Part shown: in pieces, positions 36,275 to 43,844 of the stretch
How positions within the stretch are numbered: position 1 is the stretch's first letter
How the letters are laid out: each line of letters opens with the position of its first letter
Assembly: GCF_006715565.1 (NCBI RefSeq)
Contig: NZ_VFNL01000001.1
Span: 2,728,001-2,792,000, forward strand
DNA: 64,000 bases
Source: Microbacterium sp. SLBN-154
Lineage (GTDB): Bacteria > Actinomycetota > Actinomycetes > Actinomycetales > Microbacteriaceae
Direction: 5' to 3'
The notes under the pieces: model-generated
Told to the model about the DNA's origin: nothing
The model's input: only the letters and a program-made list of their open reading frames with translations
Database searches by the model: none
Translations under genes and position numbers: made by a program

Positions 36275-37918
36275 ATGGCTGACGGACCCCTCATCGTGCA
36301 GAGCGATCGAACGGTGCTGCTGGAAGTCGCCCATCCCGAGGCGGAATCCGCGCGGCACGAGCTGGCGATCTTCGCCGAGCTCGAGCGTGCGCCGGAGCAC
36401 ATCCACACCTACCGGATCACACGTCTCGGTCTCTGGAACGCCCGGGCGGCCGGCCACGCCGCCGACGACATGCTCGCCACCCTCGACCGCTGGTCGCGTT
36501 TCCCGGTGCCGCCGTCGGTGTCGCTCGACATCCGCGAGACCGTCGGGCGGTACGGACGACTCGTCATCCAACGCGACGACGAGGGCACGCTCGTCCTGCG
36601 ATCCGGTGACGCCGCGGTGCTGGCGGAGGTGTCGCGGAACAAGCGCATCCAGCCGCTCCTCATCGGCCACCCCTCGCCCGACACCTACGTCGTGGACGCC
36701 TGGGCGCGCGGTCAGATCAAGCAGGAGCTGCTGAAGATCGGATGGCCCGCGGAGGACCACGCCGGGTACACGCCGGGCACGCCGCATCCGATCGATCTGG
36801 CCGAGAACGGCTGGCACCTGCGCCCGTACCAGCAGAAAGCCGTCGAGACCTTCGCCGACGGGGGCTCGGGCGTCGTCGTCCTCCCCTGCGGCGCCGGGAA
36901 GACCCTCGTCGGGGCCGGCGCGATGGCCGAGACGAAGACGACCACCCTCATCCTCGTCACCAACACCGTCAGCGCCCGCCAGTGGCGCGACGAACTGCTG
37001 CGGCGCACGAGCCTGACCCCGGAAGAGATCGGCGAGTACTCGGGGCAGGCCAAGGAGGTCAAGCCCGTCACCATCGCGACCTACCAGATCCTCACCGCCA
37101 AGCGGAAGGGCCAGTACGCCCACCTCGCGCTGCTCGACGCGCTCGACTGGGGTCTCATCGTCTACGACGAGGTCCATCTGCTGCCCGCGCCGGTGTTCAA
37201 GCTCACCGCCGATCTGCAGGCACGACGGCGTCTGGGCCTGACCGCGACCCTCGTGCGCGAGGACGGCCGCGAGGGCGACGTGTTCAGCCTCATCGGTCCC
37301 AAGCGGTTCGATGCGCCGTGGAAGGAGATCGAGGCGCAGGGCTTCATCTCCCCCGCCGTCTGCTACGAGGTGCGGGTCGACCTGCCCGCCGATGAGCGCC
37401 TGGAGTACGCCGCGGCGGCGGATGAGGAGCGCTATCGCCTCGCCGCCACCGCACCGGCGAAGATCGACGTCGTCCGGCAGCTCGTCTCACGCCACCCCGG
37501 CGAGCGCATCCTCGTGATCGGGCAGTACCTCGATCAGATCGACGAGCTCGCCGACGCCCTGCAGGCACCCAAGATCACCGGGGCCACCCCCGTGGACGAG
37601 CGCGAGGAGCTCTACGGGGCATTCCGCGAGGGCGAGATCTCGCTCCTCGTGGTGTCGAAGGTGGCGAACTTCTCGGTCGACCTTCCGGAGGCATCCGTCG
37701 CCATCCAGGTCTCGGGATCGTTCGGTTCGCGTCAGGAGGAGGCACAGCGCCTCGGGCGTCTGCTGCGGCCGAAGGAATCCGGCCGCACCGCGAGCTTCTA
37801 CACGCTCATCGCCCGCGACACCGTCGATCAGGACTTCGCGCAGAACCGCCAGCGCTTCCTCGCCGAGCAGGGCTACAGCTACACGATCCTCGATGCCGAC
37901 GAGGTGGCGGCGGCGTAG
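36275..37918 (+). CDS. DNA repair helicase XPB (bacterial ERCC3)
   Basis: 547 residues. An N-terminal damage-recognition-like region (LIVQSDRTVLLEVAHPEAESARHELAIFAELERAPEHIHTYRIT) is followed by SF2 motifs: Q-motif WHLRPYQQKAV, Walker A LPCGAGKTLVG (about 203-213), motif II YDEVHLLP (DEVH 298-301), motif III GLTATLVRED and motif VI QEEAQRLGRLLRP. Bacterial XPB unwinds DNA 3' to 5' and is linked to repair of damaged DNA. Length is normal for the actinobacterial form. Cytoplasmic. It forms a conserved block with the helicase-associated gene upstream. Confidence 0.94.
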   Translation: MADGPLIVQSDRTVLLEVAHPEAESARHELAIFAELERAPEHIHTYRITRLGLWNARAAGHAADDMLATLDRWSRFPVPPSVSLDIRETVGRYGRLVIQRDDEGTLVLRSGDAAVLAEVSRNKRIQPLLIGHPSPDTYVVDAWARGQIKQELLKIGWPAEDHAGYTPGTPHPIDLAENGWHLRPYQQKAVETFADGGSGVVVLPCGAGKTLVGAGAMAETKTTTLILVTNTVSARQWRDELLRRTSLTPEEIGEYSGQAKEVKPVTIATYQILTAKRKGQYAHLALLDALDWGLIVYDEVHLLPAPVFKLTADLQARRRLGLTATLVREDGREGDVFSLIGPKRFDAPWKEIEAQGFISPAVCYEVRVDLPADERLEYAAAADEERYRLAATAPAKIDVVRQLVSRHPGERILVIGQYLDQIDELADALQAPKITGATPVDEREELYGAFREGEISLLVVSKVANFSVDLPEASVAIQVSGSFGSRQEEAQRLGRLLRPKESGRTASFYTLIARDTVDQDFAQNRQRFLAEQGYSYTILDADEVAAA

Positions 37919-37925
37919 CCGGACC

Positions 37926-39140
37926 ATGAACAGCAGGGAGCGGCAGTACGACATCGTCCTGGTGGGTGCCACCGGTTTCGTCGGGCGCCTCACCGCCGCG
38001 CATCTCTCGCGCAGCGCCGGAGAGGGCGCGCGCATCGCCCTGGCGGGCCGCTCCCCCGAGCGTCTCGCAGCCCTCCGCCGGGAGCTGGATGTCCCGTGGG
38101 ACACCCTCACCGTCGATGTCGACGACGCCGCTTCCGTCGATGAGGTGGCCGCGTCCACGCGCGTGATCGCGTCGACCGTCGGTCCGTACGCGCGCCACGG
38201 CCTCCCCCTGGTGAGGGCGTGTGCGCGCGCGGGCACGGCCTACGCCGATCTCACCGGGGAGAGCACCTTCGCCGCGCGGAGCGTCGCGGAGGCGCATGCG
38301 ACAGCCCGCGACACCGAGGCCCGGATCGTCCACTCGTGCGGGTTCGATTCGATCCCATCCGACCTCGGCGTCGGGCTCGCCCACGCGGCATCCGGCGGCG
38401 GGCCGCTGGCCGAGGCGACCGTGCAGGTGCGCACCATCAAGGGCGGCGTGAGCGGCGGGACGATCGACTCGCTCCGCCAGCAGCTGCTCGACGCGCGGTC
38501 AGATCCCTCGGCCCGCCGCGTCGTGAGCGACCCGTACGCACTCACTCCCGGTCCCTCTCGACACCTGCCGGCGAGCAGCCGCCCTCGCGGGATGCGCCTG
38601 GACGAGACATCCGGGATCTGGCAGGCCCCGTTCGTGATGGGCGCGTACAACCAACAGATCGTGCAGCGGACGAGCTATCTCGGTGGCTGGTCCTATGGCG
38701 AGCTGATGCGCTATCGCGAGGTCGTCGACACCACGACCGGCGTGTCGGGGCGCATCATCGCCGCCGCGGTGTCCGCGGCGACCGGAGCCCTCGTCGCGGG
38801 GCTTCTGTTCCCTCCCACCCGCGCCATCCTCGACCGCGTCCTTCCGGCACCCGGGGAGGGACCGAGCGCGCGGACGAGGGAAGCCGGCCGGTTCACGGTC
38901 GAGTCGGATGTCTATCCCGTCGACGGCACCCCGACGCGCACGCGCATCTCGGCGCCCTATGATCCGGGCTACGACGGCACGGCGGTGATGCTGGGCGAGT
39001 CGGCGCTCTCCCTCGCGTTCGACGACCTGCCGTCCGGCGGCGGTGTCCTCACCCCGATGGCGGCGATGGGCGAGGCACTCGCCGCACGGCTTCGTCGGCA
39101 TCGCTTCACGGTGGAGACGGGGCCTCTCCCGATCGGGTGA
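37926..39140 (+). CDS. Saccharopine-dehydrogenase-like / trans-acting enoyl reductase family protein
   Basis: 404 residues from ATG 37926. A Rossmann domain opens the protein (YDIVLVGATGFVGRLTAAHLSR), followed by SPERLAALRRELDVPWDTLTVD, STVGPYARHGLPLVRACARAGTAYADLTGE and HSCGFDSIPSDLGV, the conserved blocks of the family that includes mycobacterial trans-acting enoyl reductase Rv2953. A hydrophobic stretch (IIAAAVSAATGALVAGLLF) may anchor it to the membrane. The substrate is probably a lipid or polyketide intermediate but is not known. It begins 7 nt after the XPB gene. Confidence 0.85.
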   Translation: MNSRERQYDIVLVGATGFVGRLTAAHLSRSAGEGARIALAGRSPERLAALRRELDVPWDTLTVDVDDAASVDEVAASTRVIASTVGPYARHGLPLVRACARAGTAYADLTGESTFAARSVAEAHATARDTEARIVHSCGFDSIPSDLGVGLAHAASGGGPLAEATVQVRTIKGGVSGGTIDSLRQQLLDARSDPSARRVVSDPYALTPGPSRHLPASSRPRGMRLDETSGIWQAPFVMGAYNQQIVQRTSYLGGWSYGELMRYREVVDTTTGVSGRIIAAAVSAATGALVAGLLFPPTRAILDRVLPAPGEGPSARTREAGRFTVESDVYPVDGTPTRTRISAPYDPGYDGTAVMLGESALSLAFDDLPSGGGVLTPMAAMGEALAARLRRHRFTVETGPLPIG

Positions 39141-39157
39141 GCCACGCCGCCCGAACA

Positions 39158-40063
39158 TCACGCCGCACGAGCGAAGAACTCCCGCATGGGCTCGACGACC
39201 CCGTCGGGGTTGTCATCGGTGGCGAAATGCGCGGCGTCCGCAATGGCGGCGAACTCGACGTGGTCGGCGAAGCGCGAGACATCGCCGACCTGCTTCCGGA
39301 CGAACGGGGCCGTCAACGGTTCGTCCTTCTCGCCGAAGCAGTACAGGGCCGGGACAGCCAGACGTCGCCGACGGTAGGCGCCCGCGGCGAGCGCCGGCAT
39401 CTCACCCCCGATCAGCAGCCCGCGGTAGACCTCGCTGATCGCGGCATCCTTCGCCGGGTCGCGCAGCGGGCGAAGGTAGGTCTGCCGCGTCTGCTCACTC
39501 ATCGGGGTGGCGACGTAGGGCGGCGCGAAGACCCAGTCCAGCGACGACCCCGCCCGGCGGTACCGCAGCTTCGGCACATGGCGCATCGCCGGCAGCATCC
39601 CCAATCCCAGCCTCATGAAGGGCGGGGGCACACTGAGGACGACCATGGCTCTCACGCGCTCGGGGTGGGCGTAGGCGAGCTGTGCCGCCACCACCGCTCC
39701 CATGTCGTGCGCCACGAGCCGCACCCGCTCCAGTTCCAGGGCGTCCAACAGCGCCAGCACGTCGTCCCGCATCGAGTACCGTGCGATCCGCGGCGACGCG
39801 GCCTCAGACCACCCGAAGCCCCGCGCATCCGGACAGATCACGCGATACCGCTCTCCGAGCGCGGGACCGACCCGGCGCCACTGCCACCAGTGCTGAGGCA
39901 GGCCGTGCAGCATGAGCACCGGCTCACCTTCTCCGCTCGTCGCCACGTGCGCACGAAGCCCCGGGATGTGGACGAACCGGTGCGCGAAGCCCGGAACGAC
40001 AGGCATCTCCGGTGACTCCGCGTCGAGCCCCGCCTTCGTCGTCTTCCTGTCCATGACCCGCAC
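39158..40063 (-). CDS. Alpha/beta hydrolase
   Basis: 301 residues from GTG 40063 or 298 from ATG 40054; the TAGTAT box at 40065-40070 favours the latter. Fold signatures are MLHGLPQHWWQWRRVGPAL (oxyanion HG), ICPDARGFGWSEA, and the nucleophile elbow LVAHDMGAVVAAQLA, in which aspartate replaces serine (G/A-H-D-M-G), as in haloalkane dehalogenases and epoxide hydrolases. The acid and base are probably in CFGEKDEP and the final DAAHFATDD. So it is likely an epoxide hydrolase or dehalogenase-like enzyme, substrate unknown. It is divergent from a TetR gene, with an operator between them. Confidence 0.85.
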   Translation of the reverse strand: MRVMDRKTTKAGLDAESPEMPVVPGFAHRFVHIPGLRAHVATSGEGEPVLMLHGLPQHWWQWRRVGPALGERYRVICPDARGFGWSEAASPRIARYSMRDDVLALLDALELERVRLVAHDMGAVVAAQLAYAHPERVRAMVVLSVPPPFMRLGLGMLPAMRHVPKLRYRRAGSSLDWVFAPPYVATPMSEQTRQTYLRPLRDPAKDAAISEVYRGLLIGGEMPALAAGAYRRRRLAVPALYCFGEKDEPLTAPFVRKQVGDVSRFADHVEFAAIADAAHFATDDNPDGVVEPMREFFARAA

Positions 40064-40065
40064 GA

Positions 40066-40082
40066 TACTACTTTCCTAGTAG
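40066..40082. promoter_or_regulatory. Operator overlapping the hydrolase promoter
   Basis: TACTA-CTTTCC-TAGTA and the overlapping CTACT-TTCCT-AGTAG form short inverted repeats on top of the minus-strand -10 box TAGTAT (40065-40070). The divergent TetR protein encoded at 40152 is the likely ligand. Confidence 0.5.
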
Positions 40083-40139
40083 GATGTCACTACGCCTCTC
40101 GTATTTTCGTCCTCTTCTCCTCGTGATCGGGCGCGCCTC

Positions 40140-40145
40140 TAGGCT
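40140..40145 (+). promoter_or_regulatory. -10 box TAGGCT, leaderless-type promoter of the TetR gene
   Basis: TAGGCT ends 6 nt before the GTG at 40152, which supports that start. Confidence 0.45.
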
Positions 40146-40151
40146 CTGAGC

Positions 40152-40700
40152 GTGGCCACCACCAGGGACAGAGCCCTCGACGCGGCACTCGCGCTCGTCG
40201 GCGAGCAGGGCATCCGCGCCCTCACGCATGCGCGCGTGGACGAGCGCGCGGGCCTGCCGAAGGGGTCGACGTCGAACTGGTTCCGCACGCGCGACGCCCT
40301 CGTGGCCGGCGTGGTCACGCACCTGGCCGAGAGCGAGCGCGCCGACTTCGCCGGTGCGGAGCGGCCGCCGGTCGAGACGCCCGAGCAGCTGATCGAGGCC
40401 CTCAGCGCCATGGTCGCCGCCGAGACCGGCCTGTTCGCCGCCCGCACCCGAGCCCGATTCGCGCTCTTCCTCGAGGGAGCCGCCGATCCCGAGCTGCTGG
40501 CGCCGCTCCTGGAACAGCGCCGCGCCTACGTGGAGTGGGTGATCGCCCTGCTCGCACGGGTCGGTGCCCGCTCCCCCGCCGAGGCGTCCCGGTCACTGAT
40601 GGCGGCCGCGGACGGCCTCGTGCTCCACCGCGTGACCGTCGATCCCGACGCCGCCATCCGACCCGTGATCGCGCGCGCGGTGCGGGCGAGCCTCGACTGA
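40152..40700 (+). CDS. TetR/AcrR-family regulator
   Basis: 182 residues from GTG 40152. The DNA-binding domain is RALDAALALVGEQGIRALTHARVDERAGLPKGSTSNWFRTRDALVAGVVTHLAE; the recognition helix is PKGSTSNWF. The C-terminal domain (LFLEGAADPELLAPLLEQRRAYVEWVIALLARVGA) resembles TetR_C proteins that sense hydrophobic compounds. It is divergent from the alpha/beta hydrolase and probably represses that gene and its own. Ligand unknown. Confidence 0.85.
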   Translation: MATTRDRALDAALALVGEQGIRALTHARVDERAGLPKGSTSNWFRTRDALVAGVVTHLAESERADFAGAERPPVETPEQLIEALSAMVAAETGLFAARTRARFALFLEGAADPELLAPLLEQRRAYVEWVIALLARVGARSPAEASRSLMAAADGLVLHRVTVDPDAAIRPVIARAVRASLD

Positions 40701-40773
40701 GACGGCGCGACCGCGGAAGACCGCGCATCCCGCCTCTCCGCGCGATATCCAGACAGCGCGTATCCCACCTCGA

Positions 40774-40779
40774 CATAAT
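40774..40779 (+). promoter_or_regulatory. -10 box CATAAT, leaderless-type promoter of the response regulator
   Basis: CATAAT ends 6 nt before the ATG at 40786; no Shine-Dalgarno is seen. Confidence 0.4.
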
Positions 40780-40785
40780 GAGGGC

Positions 40786-41478
40786 ATGACTGCACCCCGC
40801 ATCCTCGTTGTGGACGATGAGCCGAACATCCGCGATCTGCTCATCACGAGCCTCCGATTCGCCGGATTCCAGGTCAGGGCCGTCTCCAACGGTGCGCAGA
40901 CGATCTCGGCCGTGCTCGAGGAGGAACCCGACCTCATCGTGCTGGACGTCATGCTTCCCGACATGAACGGCTTCAGCGTCACCAAACGCCTCCGGGGCGC
41001 CGGCTACACCGCCCCCATCCTGTTCCTCACCGCCAAGGACGAGACCGAGGACAAGATCACGGGCCTGAACGTCGGCGGCGACGATTACGTCACCAAGCCC
41101 TTCAGCCTCGACGAGATCGTCGCCCGCATCCAGGCGATCCTGCGACGCACGATGCAGGCCGACGAGGAGTCGGTCATCCGCGCCGGCGAGCTGACGATGG
41201 ATCAGGACACCCACGACGTCCGCGTCGGAGACGTCTCCATCGACCTCTCCCCGACCGAGTTCAAGCTGCTGCGGTATCTCATGCTGAACCCGAACCGGGT
41301 GCTCTCGAAGGCACAGATCCTCGATCACGTCTGGGAATACGACTTCAACGGCGACGCCGGGATCGTCGAGAGCTACATCTCCTACCTGCGTCGCAAGATC
41401 GATCCCCATTCGTCGGAGGCGCTCATCCAGACCAAGCGCGGGTTCGGCTACATGCTGAAGGCCGGCAAGACCGTCTGA
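40786..41478 (+). CDS. OmpR-family response regulator
   Basis: 230 residues. The receiver domain has the acidic pair DDE (residues 10-12), phosphoacceptor D54 (LIVLDVMLPD), T/K switch residues (FLTAKD, DDYVTKPFS) and a C-terminal winged helix of OmpR type (LSPTEFKLLRYLMLNPNRVLSKAQILDHVWEYDFNGDAGIVESYISYLRRKID). The winged helix sequence is close to TrcR/TcrX-type actinobacterial regulators. It works with the histidine kinase encoded downstream. Targets unknown. Confidence 0.93.
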   Translation: MTAPRILVVDDEPNIRDLLITSLRFAGFQVRAVSNGAQTISAVLEEEPDLIVLDVMLPDMNGFSVTKRLRGAGYTAPILFLTAKDETEDKITGLNVGGDDYVTKPFSLDEIVARIQAILRRTMQADEESVIRAGELTMDQDTHDVRVGDVSIDLSPTEFKLLRYLMLNPNRVLSKAQILDHVWEYDFNGDAGIVESYISYLRRKIDPHSSEALIQTKRGFGYMLKAGKTV

Positions 41479-41591
41479 CGCCGGGCACCACGGCGCATCG
41501 CACGAGCGCCGGACACGACGAGGAGCAGACCCTGGGGCAACAGCCGGACGCGATCACGCGATGGTGGCGCGGCACGAGTCTGCGCACGAAG

Positions 41592-43283
41592 GTGACGGGC
41601 GTGACCGTGGCGCTGCTGGTCGTCGGTCTTTTCGCGGCCGGCATCGGCACCGCGATCTTCCTCCGCAACAGCCTCATCGCCAGTCTCGACACTCAGGTCG
41701 AGGCCCTGGCGACCACGGATTCCGCGGATCCGCTGATCGACATCGGAGTCGAAGACGGGTTTCTGCGGGCCCGCGCGATCCAGGGTGCGCCGCTGGCGGA
41801 CTACTTCGTCGCGGTCTACGACCGCAACGGTGAACTGCTGACGACGGCGGGGGGCCGAGGGGGAACGCAACCCCAGCCGGCGTTCCCCGCCACCTACCCG
41901 GTCGCCGACGCGCAGACCAATCAGCTGAACATCGTGACCCTCCTCTCCCGTAACGGTGAGGCGGAGTTCCGCGCGACGGTCGCCGTCAGCGAGTACCCGG
42001 GCGGGGGCGGCGTCTACTCCGAGATGGTCGCGCTCCCCGTCTCATCGGTGAACCGCACGATCGCCAACTACATCGCGATCTACGGCATCCTCGCCGTCAT
42101 CATCATCGCCGTCGCCGCTGCCCTCACCCGCTTCCTCGTGACCCTGACCTTCCGCAGTCTCGGGCAGGTCGAGACGACCGCCGACGCCATCGCCGCCGGT
42201 GACTTCAGCCAGCGGATGACCGACATCGAACCGAAGACCACCGAGGTGGGGCGACTGAAGACCGCCATCAACGCGATGCTGTCGCGCGTCGACGCCGCGA
42301 TCACGCAACGCGACGCCACGGTGCGCCAGATGCGTCGATTCATCGGCGACGCGAGCCACGAGCTGCGAACGCCGCTGGTGACGGTGCGCGGCTACGCCGA
42401 GCTCTATCGCATGGGGGGGATCTCGGGAGACGAGGCGACCGGCCAGGCGATGGAGCGCATCGAGAAGGAGGCCGTCCGCATGGGTCTCCTCGTCGAGGAT
42501 CTCCTCGCCCTCGCCCGCCTCGACGAACGAAAGGACGTCGCGATCACGCCGGTCGATCTGGTGCCGATCGCGCGCGACGCAGGCCTCGATGCCCGCGTCG
42601 CCTCTCCGCAGCGAACGGTGACGGTTCGCGATGCCACGGTCCACGAGCTCCGCCCTGCCCTGACGTCCGAGATCGATCCGGGTGCCGCCGGCACCGGTCG
42701 GCGCGGCGGATCACCCGCCCCCGCCACCACCCCGCGGCGCGGAGCCTCGCTGTCACGCCTGCGCCGCCGCCCGCGAACCGCCCCGGATACCCCCGTGGCC
42801 GCGGCCGATGCCACGCCTGCTCCTGCGCCGACCGCCGCCACCGCAGCGGCAGCCTCGGCCGTCGTCGTCTGGGGAGACGAGAATCGCATCCGGCAGGTCG
42901 TCGCGAACCTTCTGGGGAACGCGCGTCGGTTCACACCGGATGATTCGCCGATCGAGCTGCGCGTGGGAGTGGACCGCGATGCCAACCTCGGCTGGATCGA
43001 GGTGATCGACCACGGCGACGGCGTCCCCGACCAGATCAAGGACAAGATCTTCCAGCGGTTCTGGAGGGCCGACACCTCCCGCACCCGCGAGACCGGCGGC
43101 ACCGGGCTCGGCCTGTCGATCGTCGCGTCGATCGTCGACGCGCTGCACGGATCTGTCGACGTCTTCGACACCCCCGGTGGCGGTGCGACCTTCCGGGTCG
43201 GTTTCCCGCTGGCCGAATCACGGGATGCCACCGAGCACCTCCTGCTGGAGACGCAACCACTGCCGCGTCCTCCCCGGGAGTGA
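41592..43283 (+). CDS. Sensor histidine kinase with long low-complexity insert
   Basis: 563 residues from GTG 41592, but the frame is open upstream with family-like sequence (RWWRGTSLRTK), and a CTG at 41532 stands 6 nt after AGGAG; 20 more residues are therefore likely. Two membrane segments (about 5-27 and 160-182) flank an external sensor. HAMP follows, then the H-box FIGDASHELRTPLV with H256. The catalytic domain has N-box NRIRQVVANLLGNARRF and G-boxes DHGDGVPDQIKDKIF and GTGLGLSIV. Between H-box and N-box, residues 352-424 are an insert rich in Ala, Pro, Arg and Thr, not usual for the family. Partner of the regulator at 40786. Confidence 0.9.
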   Translation: MTGVTVALLVVGLFAAGIGTAIFLRNSLIASLDTQVEALATTDSADPLIDIGVEDGFLRARAIQGAPLADYFVAVYDRNGELLTTAGGRGGTQPQPAFPATYPVADAQTNQLNIVTLLSRNGEAEFRATVAVSEYPGGGGVYSEMVALPVSSVNRTIANYIAIYGILAVIIIAVAAALTRFLVTLTFRSLGQVETTADAIAAGDFSQRMTDIEPKTTEVGRLKTAINAMLSRVDAAITQRDATVRQMRRFIGDASHELRTPLVTVRGYAELYRMGGISGDEATGQAMERIEKEAVRMGLLVEDLLALARLDERKDVAITPVDLVPIARDAGLDARVASPQRTVTVRDATVHELRPALTSEIDPGAAGTGRRGGSPAPATTPRRGASLSRLRRRPRTAPDTPVAAADATPAPAPTAATAAAASAVVVWGDENRIRQVVANLLGNARRFTPDDSPIELRVGVDRDANLGWIEVIDHGDGVPDQIKDKIFQRFWRADTSRTRETGGTGLGLSIVASIVDALHGSVDVFDTPGGGATFRVGFPLAESRDATEHLLLETQPLPRPPRE

Positions 43284-43409
43284 GGCGCGGTCGTCCTCTC
43301 CTGCACAATCGGCGCGCGTGGGCGGTTCTCCACCGAACTCGCCGTCCCCGAGGATCAGGGCCTGTCGGCTCTCTAACGTGACGGGTGTCCACTTCGAAAA
43401 GGAGCACCC

Positions 43410-43697
43410 ATGGCCACCTACTCCGTCGACAGCGACTCCCTTCTCGCTGCGACATCCACCATTCGCGGCACCATCGACCGCATCCAGGCCGACACCCAGT
43501 CGATGCTCGCGCAGCTGACCCATCTGCAGGGCACCTGGACCGGGAGCGCCGCCGTGGCCTTCCACTCCGTCGTCGACCAGTGGCGCGCCACCCAGCGCCA
43601 GGTCGAAGACAGCCTGAACGGCATCAACACCGCCCTGGCCGCCGCCGGCCGGCAGTACGCCGACGCCGAACTCGCCACCGCGAGCCTCTTCCGCTGA
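43410..43697 (+). CDS. WXG100-family (ESAT-6-like) protein
   Basis: 95 residues behind an AAGGAG site, with the helical hairpin typical of WXG100 proteins. The turn motif W43-T-G45 is in GTWTGSAAVAF, and the second helix carries VDQWRATQRQVEDSLNGINTALAAAGRQYADAE, with a YxxxE signal for type VII secretion (YADAE, preceded by Q-x). These proteins are exported by ESX/type VII systems, usually as dimers. No secretion genes lie in this window, so it is an orphan substrate. Monocistronic, with a strong hairpin 29 bp after the stop. Confidence 0.9.
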   Translation: MATYSVDSDSLLAATSTIRGTIDRIQADTQSMLAQLTHLQGTWTGSAAVAFHSVVDQWRATQRQVEDSLNGINTALAAAGRQYADAELATASLFR

Positions 43698-43725
43698 CCC
43701 CCACACGAAGCTGCAGCGGAAGACC

Positions 43726-43757
43726 GAACGGTCCCTCCCCTCCCGGAGGGACCGTTC
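43726..43757 (+). terminator. Hairpin terminator after the WXG100 gene
   Basis: GAACGGTCCCTCC and its exact inverse around a CCTCCC loop (13-bp stem), with no T-tract. Confidence 0.7.
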
Positions 43758-43844
43758 ACCTGTGCGGGCGTCGGCTACAGTCGAGATGAATCACCAGCGT
43801 CGGTGTGTTCGCCGGCGTTGCCCGCCCCCGGCAAAGGATCGAAG

